From assembly GCF_017942085.1 (NCBI RefSeq), contig NZ_JAGKSP010000017.1, positions 58,230 to 122,229 on the forward strand: a DNA stretch of 64,000 nucleotides, read 5' to 3'. Made by a program: the position numbers and the translations under genes. The notes beneath the pieces are model-generated. The model worked only from the letters and a program-made list of their open reading frames with translations, ran no database searches and was not told the DNA's origin. Positions 42,435 through 51,880 of this stretch are shown in pieces (position 1 is the first letter of the stretch; every line of letters starts with the position of its first letter). The stretch comes from Paenibacillus lignilyticus. GTDB taxonomy: Bacteria > Bacillota > Bacilli > Paenibacillales > Paenibacillaceae.

Positions 42435-43034
42435 CTAGATCCACCCGTTCTTCTCCGCGATTCCAATCGCATCGATGCGGTTCTTCGCCTCCAGCTTCTG
42501 GATCGCTTCGGACAAGTAATTCCGAATCGTGCCCGCGGAGAGGAACAGCTGCCCCGCGATGTCGCTGGCAGTCAGGCCTGCAGCCGCAAGCCGCAGCACC
42601 TCCTGCTCCCGCTCCGTGAGCGGATTCTCCGTCTCCCAGAACGATAGCGCCAGCTCCGGGCTCACCGCGCGGCCGCCTTGCGACACGGTGCGCAGGGCTG
42701 CGCCAAGCTCGTCGATCGGAGAATCCTTGAGCAGAAATCCGCGCGCTCCGGCCTTCATCGCCCGCTGGAAATACCCCGAGCGGGAGAAGGTCGTCAAGAT
42801 GACTACCCGGCACGGATGGAGCAGCTCCTTCAGTTTCTCCGCCACATCAAGGCCGCTCATCTCCGGCATCTCGATGTCCATGACGCAGAGATCGGGAGAC
42901 AGCGCGCAGATCATATCCAGCGCTTGCTTGCCATTCTCCGCCTGGCCGATGACCTCGAAGTCATTTTCTAAATCCAGCAAAGCGCTCAGCGCGCCGCGCA
43001 GCATACCTTGATCTTCCGCCACTACGATCTTCAC
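42435..43034 (-). CDS. NarL/DesR-type response regulator
   Basis: Receiver domain (IVVAEDQGMLRGALSALLDL; Asp in LCVMDIEMPEMSGLDV; VVILTTFSRSGYFQRAMKAG) and LuxR-type HTH (NPLTEREQEVLRLAAAGLTA, SAGTIRNYLSEAIQKLEAKN). 199 residues as for DesR. Last gene of an ABC-transporter operon; four bases after the kinase gene. Likely activates this operon in response to the DesK-like kinase. Confidence 0.93.
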   Translation of the reverse strand: MKIVVAEDQGMLRGALSALLDLENDFEVIGQAENGKQALDMICALSPDLCVMDIEMPEMSGLDVAEKLKELLHPCRVVILTTFSRSGYFQRAMKAGARGFLLKDSPIDELGAALRTVSQGGRAVSPELALSFWETENPLTEREQEVLRLAAAGLTASDIAGQLFLSAGTIRNYLSEAIQKLEAKNRIDAIGIAEKNGWI

Positions 43035-43037
43035 AGC

Positions 43038-44207
43038 TTATCTTCCTCCTTCTTTCGCCGATGACTTCTCCACCAAAGGAACCGTAAACGTCAGCGTCGT
43101 GCCTCTGCCTACCGACTCCAAGGCCAGATCGCCGTCTATTAGTTTGAGACGCTCTCGCATCCCGCGCAAACCATTGCCGCCTGCCAGTCCGCCGCCTGTT
43201 TCGAACGGCCGGGATTCTGCAGCTTCACTGCTCTTGCTGACTCCGATTCCATCGTCCGCCACAATCAGCTTCAGCTTGCCCGGCTCCCATTCCAGCCGAA
43301 CGGTACATACCCGCGCGCGGCTGTGCTTGACGATGTTCGTCACCGATTCCCGCAGGCACATCCCCAGAATATTATCGAGTAGCGGCGATGGCAGCTCCCG
43401 ATCAAAGTCGCTCCCCTCCCGCTCCAGCACGATACTCGCCGCCGCTAAGATCTTCTTCGCCTGATCGACCTCGTCGCGCAGCTTGACGGCATTCATCCCC
43501 GACACCAGCTCCCGCACCTGACGAAGCGCCGCACGCGAGGTCGCCTGAATATCTCGAACCTCCTGCACGGCGCGCTCGGGCTGCTTAAGGATCAGCTTCT
43601 CCGCCAGCTCGCTCTTCAGCGTAATCAGCGAAAGGGTGTGACCAAGCGTATCATGCAGATCCCGCGAAATACGCTGACGCTCTTCATTCTTGGACAACCG
43701 CGAAATTTCTTCGTTCGCGAGGATCAGTTTTTGGCGCAGCTCTCTTGACCTTCGGCCAAACACCAGAGCAAACGGAATAACAATGATGACAATCATCGCC
43801 GGAAGAAACTGCAGCAGCGCATCGGTGTCGTCATACAGCTTCCAATACCACATGGTCGACGCAAACAAGGCCACAAGTCCGCCAAACGCAATGGTCAGCT
43901 GCTTGCGGCTCGTCAGCATGCCGATTATAGGGGCCGGGTAGAAAGCCATGTACAGGGAAGCCTCATCGCTGAAACAAAACACGCCTATGATAAGAAGCAT
44001 CCCCAGTATGCACAAGAGACGCCCCCGCTCGTAACAGTAGCTGTAAATGTAAATGGCGATAAAGACAACAACCGCCGTCAGTCCCATCGCGGCTCTGGCC
44101 GGCGTTTGATTGAATAAATGATAAAGCGGAAACACAAGATAAACTAACCATATCATAGCGAACAAGACAGGCGGGCCTACTGGAGGCCGCCTCATCATTT
44201 TGGGCAT
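43038..44207 (-). CDS. DesK-like sensor histidine kinase
   Basis: Five or so N-terminal membrane segments without a large external domain, then a HisKA_3 phospho-site (ERQRISRDLHDTLGHTLSLI) and a compact ATPase domain (LRESVTNIVKHSRARVCTVR, VADDGIGVS, GNGLRGMRERLKLIDGDL). This is the architecture of membrane-state or drug sensors such as DesK. Sits between the ABC-2 permease and response-regulator genes with tiny gaps. Confidence 0.92.
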   Translation of the reverse strand: MPKMMRRPPVGPPVLFAMIWLVYLVFPLYHLFNQTPARAAMGLTAVVVFIAIYIYSYCYERGRLLCILGMLLIIGVFCFSDEASLYMAFYPAPIIGMLTSRKQLTIAFGGLVALFASTMWYWKLYDDTDALLQFLPAMIVIIVIPFALVFGRRSRELRQKLILANEEISRLSKNEERQRISRDLHDTLGHTLSLITLKSELAEKLILKQPERAVQEVRDIQATSRAALRQVRELVSGMNAVKLRDEVDQAKKILAAASIVLEREGSDFDRELPSPLLDNILGMCLRESVTNIVKHSRARVCTVRLEWEPGKLKLIVADDGIGVSKSSEAAESRPFETGGGLAGGNGLRGMRERLKLIDGDLALESVGRGTTLTFTVPLVEKSSAKEGGR

Positions 44208-44211
44208 GCAG

Positions 44212-44967
44212 TTACACCGCTTCCTGCTTTTTCATTATCCACGATGATACCACCATCAGAACGACTACGTAAATCACTAAGATACCGATTCCCGACCAAT
44301 CCAAGGCATGGCCGCCGATAATGTTCCAAGCGCCCTGCCCAAGTCGGTACGTCGGTGTTACCTCGGCAACCTTCTGCATCGTGGAAGACATCGTTTCATA
44401 CGGCATCCACAGACCGCCCACAACGGATAAACCCATATAAGCAACCGTGCTCAATACCTGTACGGCATCCGGATTGCGCATCGTGCCGAACAAGGTGCCA
44501 AGCGTCATAAACGACAACCCGCCGAGCCAGATCCATGCTCCGCTGGCGATCCAGGTCGTAGCAGGCAATTCGATACCCTTCGCAATACCGCCAATTAGGA
44601 ACATCATCACCACGATGAAGAGATTGATAATGGCTTGAGACGCGATTTTCGATACGATATAGGCCCATGACGGCAGCGGCGTAATGCGCAGCATGCGGAT
44701 CCAACCCTGCGAGCGCTCACGTGCTAATCGGATGCTATAGGTCGAGAAGCTGGCTCCGATAATGCCATAGCAAGTCATCGACATGAGATAATAGGCGGAC
44801 CAGTCCACGCCGCCGACAACCTTATTGTCGCCAACGATGTTGGAGAACAGGAAATAGAAAATAATCGGCATGACGATGGAGAAAATAAAAAACCGTTTAT
44901 TGCGAACCGTACGCAGCAGCTCCGCCTTACATTGGGCGAGGGTCGCCTTCATCATAGTTCCATTCAT
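44212..44967 (-). CDS. ABC-2 type exporter permease
   Basis: Six membrane segments of the ABC-2 family: RNKRFFIFSIVMPIIFYFLF, then YYLMSMTCYGIIGASFSTYS and RERSQGWIRMLRITPLPSWA, and GGLWMPYETMSSTMQKVAEV before the last helices. Probably exports a lipid, peptide or drug with the ATPase encoded just upstream. ATG 44967 is about nine bases after GGGAG; ATG 44973 is an equally possible start, only three bases from it. Confidence 0.88.
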   Translation of the reverse strand: MNGTMMKATLAQCKAELLRTVRNKRFFIFSIVMPIIFYFLFSNIVGDNKVVGGVDWSAYYLMSMTCYGIIGASFSTYSIRLARERSQGWIRMLRITPLPSWAYIVSKIASQAIINLFIVVMMFLIGGIAKGIELPATTWIASGAWIWLGGLSFMTLGTLFGTMRNPDAVQVLSTVAYMGLSVVGGLWMPYETMSSTMQKVAEVTPTYRLGQGAWNIIGGHALDWSGIGILVIYVVVLMVVSSWIMKKQEAV

Positions 44968-45015
44968 TATCATTCACTCCCGTTAGTTTATCCTGATCCT
45001 TCAGGTGTTATTTCG

Positions 45016-45909
45016 TTAATTCGACGTTTGTTGAACAAGCGCTTGGAACGCATCTTCGAGCCCGCCGGTTTGGATTTCAATGTCGCGCATATCAAAACGT
45101 TTCTCAACCAACGCTATAATCAGCCGGTCCGTGTCGGAGCTGTACAGCTTCACTTTACGACCGCTCCATTCCACATCCGTCACATCCGGAAGTGCAAGCA
45201 AGGATTCGGTTGTTACGCTGTCGCCTGCGATGAAGGAGATCACACGTCCCGTCGTCTCGGCTTTAATTTCGCTTGGCGTACCATCGGCGATTAGCTTCCC
45301 GTTATTAATCACGATAATGCGGTCAGCAACGCTGTCGGCCTCATCCAGATAGTGCGTGGTCAATACAATCGTTTTGCCCTTCCCTGCCATCGCTTTGACC
45401 GTATCCCAGAACAGCTGGCGCGAAGTGACATCCATTCCCACGGTCGGTTCATCGAGAAAAATAACATCCGGATCGCCGGCAAGCGCCAGCGCGAATCCAA
45501 GCCTTCTCTGCTGCCCGCCTGACAGCGCGGTTGCGAACTTATTCTTCTCTTCTACCAGGTTGGAAACCTTCAATAGGTAATCGAGCGGCAGCGGCTTCTT
45601 ATAGTAGCTGCGGAACAATTCAATGCTCTCGCCTACCTTTAGTCCATCGATTACGCTGACATCCTGCAGCATCGCGCCGATTCGGTCCCGCACCTGCTGA
45701 TCGCGGGGATCGCCGCCAAGCAGCTTCACCGTGCCTTTCGTCGGCTTGTGCATGCCGAGTATCATGGATACGGTCGTTGTTTTGCCCGCGCCGTTCGGAC
45801 CGAGCAATGCCACGACGGTTCCCTCCGCGATGGATAACGTCAAATCGTTGACGGCCGTTTTCTCTTTATACACCTTGCTGACTCCGGTTAGCTGTATTGC
45901 AGCTTTCAT
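45016..45909 (-). CDS. ABC exporter ATP-binding subunit
   Basis: DrrA/CcmA-type ATPase: Walker A LLGPNGAGKTTTVSMILGM, Q-loop MLQDVS, signature ALSGGQQRRLGFALALAGDP, Walker B VIFLDEPTVGMD, H-loop VLTTHYLDEADSV, and the C-terminal 80-residue extension common in this group. First gene of the four-gene operon ATPase, permease, kinase, response regulator, comparable to drug or cell-envelope stress modules of Bacilli. Confidence 0.94.
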   Translation of the reverse strand: MKAAIQLTGVSKVYKEKTAVNDLTLSIAEGTVVALLGPNGAGKTTTVSMILGMHKPTKGTVKLLGGDPRDQQVRDRIGAMLQDVSVIDGLKVGESIELFRSYYKKPLPLDYLLKVSNLVEEKNKFATALSGGQQRRLGFALALAGDPDVIFLDEPTVGMDVTSRQLFWDTVKAMAGKGKTIVLTTHYLDEADSVADRIIVINNGKLIADGTPSEIKAETTGRVISFIAGDSVTTESLLALPDVTDVEWSGRKVKLYSSDTDRLIIALVEKRFDMRDIEIQTGGLEDAFQALVQQTSN

Positions 45910-46407
45910 GATCGCTCACTCCTCGATTCGCTTTCTTTGATGTCCTTAGTGTACCGAATTGCTTCTGCGTCCGACATGCATGAATGTAATCTGTTTCGCA
46001 TGACAAATGTCATATCGTTGAAGTTTCCAAAGAAAAGAAAAGAATGGAACTTGATTTCCTGCCCGGTTGTGTGTATAATCAGGAGTTGTATCAAGTGTAA
46101 CCTCTGGTTTTTTCCTCGTATTCGTTGTGATTACCCTTCAGATCACCACATTCAAATTCCTTTTATTCACGGCTGCTTTAAGGAACACGGATTCACACTG
46201 GCGCGGTCGAGGAACCGCAAGGACGTTAGAGAGGTTAGGGCTTTCGTTGCTTTCGTGCAAGTTTTTTTAATTGAAAGTAGGAAGACATTAGCGGTTACGC
46301 TTATCATATTTTGCGGCGCAAGTTACGACGCCTGCACATAGTGAACATACAAGAAGGAACGAATGACGGCGCACATGGCGCGTTGTACGTCTCTTCAAAC
46401 CAAAAAA
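45910..46407. other. Intergenic region without a supported gene
   Basis: About 500 bases between the ABC operon promoter side and the DMT transporter terminator. One 134-residue frame on the plus strand has no ribosome binding site and no family features. Must contain the ABC operon promoter; otherwise I see nothing definite. Confidence 0.5.
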
Positions 46408-46436
46408 GACCCTCGCTTCTATATGAAGCGGGGGTC
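46408..46436 (-). terminator. Terminator of the DMT transporter gene
   Basis: GACCCTCGCTTC/GAAGCGGGGGTC stem with a five-base loop; plus-strand AAAAAA just before it is the U-tract for minus-strand transcription. Confidence 0.85.
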
Positions 46437-46457
46437 GTCCAATTTATATGAGCTATT

Positions 46458-47372
46458 TTAACCGACCGGGACCGCGTTCACTCTCTTCTCCAAGCTAATC
46501 CACACCAGCCCCGCAACCATGAACACCGTACCGCCGAACTGCCAGCCGCTGATTTGCTCGCTGAAGAAGAAATAACCGGCCGCAACCGCTGCCGCCGGCA
46601 CGACATAACGGAAGAAATTCGCACGCGTTGCGCCGATCTTGAACATGCTCGCATTCCACACCACGAACGAGAATAGCGTGCAAATCAGTACATTATAGGC
46701 GATAGCCGTATACGAGCTTGACGTTAACGAGCTCCATTCCACCTTGCTCCACGAACCTAGCGTGAACGGGAACATAAACAGCATGCCGAAGGTGATGTAC
46801 CAGGTGCTGACGCGCAAAGCCGAGTACGTTCTCATCAGCGGCATGCACGCGAGGTTGAACAAAGCGCCGATGATGCTAACCCCAAGTGCAAGCATATTGC
46901 CGACCATATTATTCGAGGAGAGGTCAAACCCCTCCGATCCGCCCAGAATAACTAGGCAAACTCCTGCCATTGCCGCAACTCCGCCAACGATCAGACGAGC
47001 CGACATCCGCTCCCGCATAAACAACGGTCCAAGCAATGCCGCGAAAATCGGCCAAGGTGCCACGTTCAACAGCGAGGCGTTAGCCAGCGTCGTATACTTG
47101 ATCGAATACATCACTGCAATTTCCAGCCCCGTTACGCCTACCAAACCGATGGCCGCCAGCTGCAACGCCACCTTGATCGGTACTCCAACGCTGCCTTCCT
47201 TCAGGTAAAGCAAGAAGAAGAAGAACGGCGTCGCGATGGAGAAACGCAGAAAAGCGAAGAGTATCGGATCAAAGGTCTCCATCGCTTTCCGTGATACGCC
47301 AAAATTAGCTCCCCAGATCGCGGCAACCAGCACCAAGCCGAGGTAATAAATCCATTTGCGATCTTGCTTCAT
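46458..47372 (-). CDS. EamA-type DMT superfamily transporter
   Basis: Ten hydrophobic segments in two EamA repeats; the first begins LVLVAAIWGANFGVSRKAME and the second near LALGVSIIGALFNLACMPLM. RhaT/YdcZ-like metabolite exporters share this; substrate cannot be read. 304 residues, normal. Monocistronic with its own terminator. Confidence 0.88.
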   Translation of the reverse strand: MKQDRKWIYYLGLVLVAAIWGANFGVSRKAMETFDPILFAFLRFSIATPFFFFLLYLKEGSVGVPIKVALQLAAIGLVGVTGLEIAVMYSIKYTTLANASLLNVAPWPIFAALLGPLFMRERMSARLIVGGVAAMAGVCLVILGGSEGFDLSSNNMVGNMLALGVSIIGALFNLACMPLMRTYSALRVSTWYITFGMLFMFPFTLGSWSKVEWSSLTSSSYTAIAYNVLICTLFSFVVWNASMFKIGATRANFFRYVVPAAAVAAGYFFFSEQISGWQFGGTVFMVAGLVWISLEKRVNAVPVG

Positions 47373-47520
47373 TCGTTAGCCTACGCCCCATTCCCGTAAG
47401 TTTCCATTGCCAACAGTTTGACGGATTTAGGGTTGAAATACAACAAAAAAATAATCGGCGCTCCGCGTTGGAGCAGCGATCAGGACATCTGAAGGTGAAA
47501 CGGCCGGTCGCCGTCCTATC

Positions 47521-47979
47521 TTAATAAAACGGCTTCAGCACCATGAAAATAAAGAGCAGCGCCCCCATCGCCGTCGCTCCGTAATAGAGCTTATTGGCTT
47601 TGTTCAGCAAACGAACCTGATTGTCGGGAACCATCTGATCTGCGCTTAGCGACTTCGAATTCTCGATCTCCACGCCGAGCTGCTTCGTCACCGGCGCGGC
47701 AAAGCCGATCACCAGCACTTGAATCGCGATATAGAGCGCAAGCGAGGCCAGAATCCAGAAGCTGACGAACTCCCATCCGTCCGCAAATACGAGAATAAGC
47801 CCCGTAATAACGGCGAGCGAGCCGCCAATCTTCGGAAACAGCTCCAATTTACTGCCGAGCTTAATCGCGCTGCGCAATTCGCCGACGCTGTCTTTCTTGC
47901 CGAATAGCGTGTGGATGAAGAACGTTGGGCCTACCCCAATGATGGCTGACATGACGTGGATGAGTACTAGCCATTTCAT
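47521..47979 (-). CDS. DUF2269 family integral membrane protein
   Basis: 152 residues with four membrane helices. The N-terminus WLVLIHVMSAIIGVGPTFF and the following FPKIGGSLAVITGLILV match the DUF2269 pattern as I know it. Role unknown. Divergent from the GyrI-like gene over a 200-base AT-rich spacer with no evident shared function. Confidence 0.75.
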   Translation of the reverse strand: MKWLVLIHVMSAIIGVGPTFFIHTLFGKKDSVGELRSAIKLGSKLELFPKIGGSLAVITGLILVFADGWEFVSFWILASLALYIAIQVLVIGFAAPVTKQLGVEIENSKSLSADQMVPDNQVRLLNKANKLYYGATAMGALLFIFMVLKPFY

Positions 47980-48182
47980 TTTAAACTCACCTCTTTTAAA
48001 ATTTTTTTGGAAAAACTCAACTATGTATGGAACAAGATGTATAATAACACGCTGTCACTTACAGCTATCTTACGCACGGCTTACACTAAAAAATTCCAAT
48101 TCACTGACTTCCTTTGTCAGCAATGTAACGTATACTAGAGAGACTTTGACAAGCACACTAAGAAGCCCGGGAGGCATTTCAA

Positions 48183-48788
48183 TTGGATAAGCTCGACTTA
48201 ACGAAAACAGATAAAACCTATTACGGCGCAAGCAAGAAGCCCGAGCTGATTGCATTGCCGGTCCTGCCCTATTTGCAAATGACCGGCTCCGGCTCTCCGG
48301 AGAGCGACGCTTTTAAAGCTGCGATTGAAGCGATGTATACAGCGGCGTACAGCATTAAAGCGCTGTGCAAGCAAGCGGAGCAGGACTTTACGGTCGCTAA
48401 GCTGGAAGGTTTGTGGTGGGTGGAAGACATGAGCCTGGATCCGCTCGAAACGCCGCGCGAGCTGTGGCAGTGGACGCTGCTCATCCGTCAGCCGGATTAT
48501 GTAACGGCGGCGATTGCTGAAGAGGGACTGCAAACCGCGATGAAGAAGAAGCCGCATATGCCGGTGGAGCGTGTCAGCTTCGGCCAGCTCTCGGAAGGGA
48601 CATGCGTGCAAATGCTGCATGTCGGCCCGTTCAGCACAGAGCCGGAAACACTTGCGATTATGTATGCATACATAGAGGAGCAAGGTCTTGCAATCAGCGG
48701 GAAGCATCATGAGATTTATTTGTCCGACTTCCGGAAGACGGCGGAGGAGTCGCTTCGGACGATATTGCGATATCCGGTTTCTAAGTGA
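48183..48788 (+). CDS. GyrI-like small-molecule-binding domain protein
   Basis: Stand-alone ligand-binding domain of the GyrI/AraC effector-binding type: KKPELIALPVLPYLQMTGSG at the start, LEGLWWVEDM in the middle and VQMLHVGPFSTEPETLAIMY near the end, followed by the usual HHEIYLSDFRKTAEESLRTI. TTG start at 48183 with GGGAGG nine bases upstream. Such domains bind lipophilic compounds and some act as hydrolases. Monocistronic, strong terminator. Confidence 0.85.
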   Translation: MDKLDLTKTDKTYYGASKKPELIALPVLPYLQMTGSGSPESDAFKAAIEAMYTAAYSIKALCKQAEQDFTVAKLEGLWWVEDMSLDPLETPRELWQWTLLIRQPDYVTAAIAEEGLQTAMKKKPHMPVERVSFGQLSEGTCVQMLHVGPFSTEPETLAIMYAYIEEQGLAISGKHHEIYLSDFRKTAEESLRTILRYPVSK

Positions 48789-48794
48789 AGCTAC

Positions 48795-48841
48795 AAAAAA
48801 CGTTCCCTAGCCGTTGTGGTAACGGTTTGGGAACGTTTTTT
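48795..48841. terminator. Bidirectional terminator
   Basis: AAAAAACGTTCCC...GGGAACGTTTTTT with inner CCGTT/AACGG; long A and T runs serve both the GyrI-like gene and the convergent dehydrogenase gene. Confidence 0.9.
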
Positions 48842-48866
48842 AAATAGCGGCTGCAATCGTATCCGT

Positions 48867-49859
48867 TTAGGAAACTTTCATAATGCTGCTTAGGGGTGAA
48901 TCACTGCTTGATCCCGGATTGCGGGCGGCAATCTGGCACAGCATATCCTGTGCCATCGCCTCCAGCGTATAGCGCGGCTTGAAGCCCCACTCGTTCCGTG
49001 CTGCAGACGTATCGAGGGAATTCGGCCAGCTCTGGGCGATTTGCTCTCTTATCGGATCGATCTGATACGTAAGCTTGAACGACGGAAGCAGCTTTCTGAT
49101 TTCGGCAGCCAGCAGCTCCGGATCTATGCTCATCGCAGAAACATTGTAGGCGTTACGGTGGATCAGCTTAGCGGAATCCGCCTCCATCAGCTGGATGATC
49201 GCTTCGATCGCATCAGGCATGTACATCATATCCATGAATGTACCCTTATCAATATAAGAGCTGTATTCGCCGCAGCGGAGCGCTTCGAAGAACATCGCTA
49301 CCGCATAATCGGTCGTTCCGCCGCCCGGCGGCGTTAGGTAAGAAATCAAGCCGGGGAATCGCAATCCACGCGTATCGACGCCGAATTTGCGATAATAATA
49401 GTCGCACAGCAGCTCGCCGGCTACTTTGTTAATGCCATACATGGTAATCGGACGCTGAATGGTCAGCTGCGGCGTGAGATCCTTCGGCGAATCCGGTCCA
49501 AATACACCGATCGAGCTGGGGGTGAAGAATTGGCACTTCAGCTCGCGCGCTACTTCAAGCGCATTCAAGAGTCCGCCCATGTTCAGCTCCCAGGCAAACA
49601 GCGGGTTTGCCTCAGCTGTCGCCGACAGAAGAGCGGCGAGGTGGATCACGGTATCGATGTTATATTTTCGCGCGATATCAAGGAAGGCTTGGCGATTGTT
49701 CACATCCAGCAGTTCGAACGGTCCGCCTGCCGCTGCCGGCGATTGGCTTGGTTTAATATCGGTTGCAATGACTTGATCTTCTCCATAACGGGCGCGCAGC
49801 GCGGCGACAAGCTCACTGCCGATTTGGCCCGATGAACCGGTTACCAGTATTCTCTTCAT
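48867..49859 (-). CDS. NAD-dependent L-threonine 3-dehydrogenase, SDR/epimerase type
   Basis: Oxidises threonine to 2-amino-3-oxobutyrate for the ligase encoded upstream. Extended SDR fold: VTGSSGQIGSELVAALRARY (NAD site), VIHLAALLSATAEANPLFAW, TPSSIGVFGP, and the catalytic Y-x3-K in MYGINKVAGEL; RFPGLISYLTPPGGGTTDYA is characteristic of this threonine dehydrogenase subgroup. 330 residues. Lies 36 bases after kbl, forming a threonine-to-glycine unit. Confidence 0.9.
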   Translation of the reverse strand: MKRILVTGSSGQIGSELVAALRARYGEDQVIATDIKPSQSPAAAGGPFELLDVNNRQAFLDIARKYNIDTVIHLAALLSATAEANPLFAWELNMGGLLNALEVARELKCQFFTPSSIGVFGPDSPKDLTPQLTIQRPITMYGINKVAGELLCDYYYRKFGVDTRGLRFPGLISYLTPPGGGTTDYAVAMFFEALRCGEYSSYIDKGTFMDMMYMPDAIEAIIQLMEADSAKLIHRNAYNVSAMSIDPELLAAEIRKLLPSFKLTYQIDPIREQIAQSWPNSLDTSAARNEWGFKPRYTLEAMAQDMLCQIAARNPGSSSDSPLSSIMKVS

Positions 49860-49895
49860 ATCCGTTTCGCCTCCGAATCTTAAGGTGAGCTGTCT

Positions 49896-51083
49896 CTATA
49901 CGCCGATTTGCTTCTTCACATTCTCATAGATGGCGAGCGCCAGATCGAGCATCTCGGTCGTATGTGCTGCCGTTGGCATGTTGCGGACTCGGCCCGCGCC
50001 TTTCGGAACGGTCGGGAATACGATCGCTTTGGCATATACGCCCGCTTCAAACAGCGCTTTGCTGAACTGCTGGGTCTTCACTTCGTCTCCAATGATGCAC
50101 GGAATGATCGGCGTTTCGGTATGTCCGGTATCGAAGCCGAGCTGCTGCAAGCCGTTGCGGAAATACGCGGCATTGCTCCACAGCTTCTCCTGCAATTCCG
50201 CGCTGTCGGATAAAATATCCAGTGCGGCGCCGCATGCTGCGGCAATTGCAGGCGGCGTCGCCGTCGAGAACAGGAACGGACGGCTTCTAACTTTCAGCCA
50301 CTCGATCAGCTCGCGTTTGCCGGCTACATATCCGCCAACGACACCGATCGCTTTGGACAACGTGCCGATTTGAAAATCGACCCGATCGGACAGCCCGAAA
50401 TGTTTAACCGTGCCTGCCCCTTTGCCAAGCACGCCTGAACCATGCGCATCATCGACATAGGTAATGAGGTCATAACGTTCTGCAATGTCCACGATTTCCG
50501 GAAGCTTCGCAATGTCTCCGTCCATCGAGAACACGCCGTCTGTGATCACCATGATTTTGTTATATTGACCGGACTCCCTTGCATCCTTCGCCTGCTTCTC
50601 CAGATCTTCCATATCGGAATGCTTGAACCGAATTACCTTCGCTTTGGTCAACCGGCAGCCGTCAATAATAGAAGCATGGTTGAGCTCATCGGAGAGAATC
50701 GCATCCCCCGCCTCCATGACCGCTGAAATCGCTGCCATATTACAGTTGAAACCGGATTGGTACGCTATAGCGGCCTCCGTTTGTTTGAAACGCGCTAATT
50801 TCGCCTCCAGTTCTTCGTGAATGTCCATCGTTCCGTTGATCGTGCGCACGGCACCGGCGCCTACGCCGTATTTGCGAAGGGCAAGCTCTGCCGCTTGAAT
50901 GAGCCTTTCATCGCCTGCCAGCCCCAAGTAGTTGTTGGAGGAAAGATTGATCAGTTCTCGGTTGTTAATATGAATAAGCGGACCGTTGCCGCCTTGCAGG
51001 ACGTTAATCTCGTTAAATAAGCCGTTCTTCTTCATTTCTTCCAAGTTGCGCTGCAAATAAGCGGTCAATGATGTACTGGACAT
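49896..51083 (-). CDS. kbl: Glycine C-acetyltransferase (2-amino-3-ketobutyrate CoA ligase)
   Basis: PLP enzyme cleaving 2-amino-3-oxobutyrate with CoA to glycine and acetyl-CoA. Motifs: LINLSSNNYLGLAGDERLIQ, GAGAVRTINGTMDIHEELE, YQSGFNCNMA, DELNHASIIDGCRL, VDDAHGSGVLGKG and the PLP lysine in IGTLSKAIGVVGGYV. The frame is open to 51155; ATG 51083 gives 395 residues, the family length, though the ribosome binding site there is weak and starts at 51092 or 51098 are possible. Divergent from the XRE-cupin regulator. Confidence 0.93.
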   Translation of the reverse strand: MSSTSLTAYLQRNLEEMKKNGLFNEINVLQGGNGPLIHINNRELINLSSNNYLGLAGDERLIQAAELALRKYGVGAGAVRTINGTMDIHEELEAKLARFKQTEAAIAYQSGFNCNMAAISAVMEAGDAILSDELNHASIIDGCRLTKAKVIRFKHSDMEDLEKQAKDARESGQYNKIMVITDGVFSMDGDIAKLPEIVDIAERYDLITYVDDAHGSGVLGKGAGTVKHFGLSDRVDFQIGTLSKAIGVVGGYVAGKRELIEWLKVRSRPFLFSTATPPAIAAACGAALDILSDSAELQEKLWSNAAYFRNGLQQLGFDTGHTETPIIPCIIGDEVKTQQFSKALFEAGVYAKAIVFPTVPKGAGRVRNMPTAAHTTEMLDLALAIYENVKKQIGV

Positions 51084-51138
51084 AGTCGGCATCCCCATCT
51101 CAATTGGTTTTGGCATCCATTTGCTTATATTATACATA

Positions 51139-51181
51139 TGTATGTTATGACGCACAATAGTTTTGTATGCTATAGCGCACA
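51139..51181. promoter_or_regulatory. 25-base-spaced direct repeats in the kbl/XRE control region
   Basis: TGTATGTTATGACGCACA (51139-51156) and TGTATGCTATAGCGCACA (51164-51181) match at 15 of 18 positions. They lie between kbl and the XRE-cupin gene and are candidate operators for that regulator, controlling kbl-tdh and itself. Confidence 0.5.
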
Positions 51182-51188
51182 GATGGAT

Positions 51189-51218
51189 TTCGACTTTTAA
51201 GCACGATTGGGCTACAAT
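51189..51218 (+). promoter_or_regulatory. Candidate promoter of the XRE-cupin gene
   Basis: TTCGAC (51189-51194) and TACAAT (51213-51218) are 18 bases apart, just downstream of the direct repeats, and precede the start at 51253 by a short leader. Confidence 0.4.
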
Positions 51219-51252
51219 AAGCTAAATAGGAGAGCGAGGCAGGAGGCTTTTT

Positions 51253-51804
51253 ATGGAGCAGATTCATATCAAACTGGGGCGGAATTTGAAAATGATCCGT
51301 CAAACGAGAGGGCTCAGCCTGGACAAGGTCGCCGAGCTGACCGGCGTCAGCAAAGCGATGCTCGGACAGATTGAACGCGGGGAGACGAGCCCGACCATCT
51401 CGATTATTTGGAAGATCGCCAATGGGCTTCGGCTTTCTTTTACCACGTTAATTGAGGAGCCTCCCTCTGAGGTTGCCGTCATTACAAAAGAAGACTTGGA
51501 CCCGCTGCTCGAAGCAGACGGACACTATCGCGTCTATCCGATGTTTCCGTTCGAGCCGACGAAGAAGTTCGAGGTCTATTCCGTCGAAATGGATGCCGGA
51601 TGCACGCATGAATCCGAGGCGCACAGCCCCGGCGTGGAAGAATATATTCTCGTCTCTACCGGAACGCTTATCGTTGAGATCCAGAACGCTTCCTATACGG
51701 TAGGTCCCGGCAGCGCTGTTCGCTACGCGGCGGATCAGCCCCATTTGTACCATAATCCCGGTGAAGACATCGTCCGTTACGATGCGATCATCTACTATCC
51801 TTAG
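51253..51804 (+). CDS. XRE-family HTH regulator with cupin domain
   Basis: Residues 8-62 are an XRE HTH (LKMIRQTRGLSLDKVAELTG, then SKAMLGQIERGETSPTISII); residues 110-180 are a cupin (HTHESEAHSPGVEEYIL-like with ESEAHSPG, then LIVEIQNASYTVGPGSAV and DQPHLYHNPG). Such proteins sense amino acids or related metabolites. GCAGGAGG precedes the ATG. Divergent from kbl-tdh, which it probably regulates. Confidence 0.9.
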   Translation: MEQIHIKLGRNLKMIRQTRGLSLDKVAELTGVSKAMLGQIERGETSPTISIIWKIANGLRLSFTTLIEEPPSEVAVITKEDLDPLLEADGHYRVYPMFPFEPTKKFEVYSVEMDAGCTHESEAHSPGVEEYILVSTGTLIVEIQNASYTVGPGSAVRYAADQPHLYHNPGEDIVRYDAIIYYP

Positions 51805-51880
51805 AAGATGAAGAAGATGAAGATGATTATGAAGATAAAGATGATTATGAAGATAAAGATGATCAAGATGCAGATAAAGA
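51805..51880 (+). repeat. GAT/GAA trinucleotide-rich repeat between XRE and peptidase genes
   Basis: Pure purine-rich tract with an 18-base unit GATGATTATGAAGATAAA repeated, surrounded by GATGAA words. In the reading frame of the downstream peptidase it encodes an uninterrupted Asp/Glu-rich stretch, but no start codon lies in that frame within the tract, so it is treated as non-coding. Confidence 0.7.

Noticed and set aside
45937..46341. 134-residue plus-strand frame
   Set aside because: No ribosome binding site, no recognisable domain, overlaps the promoter side of the ABC operon.
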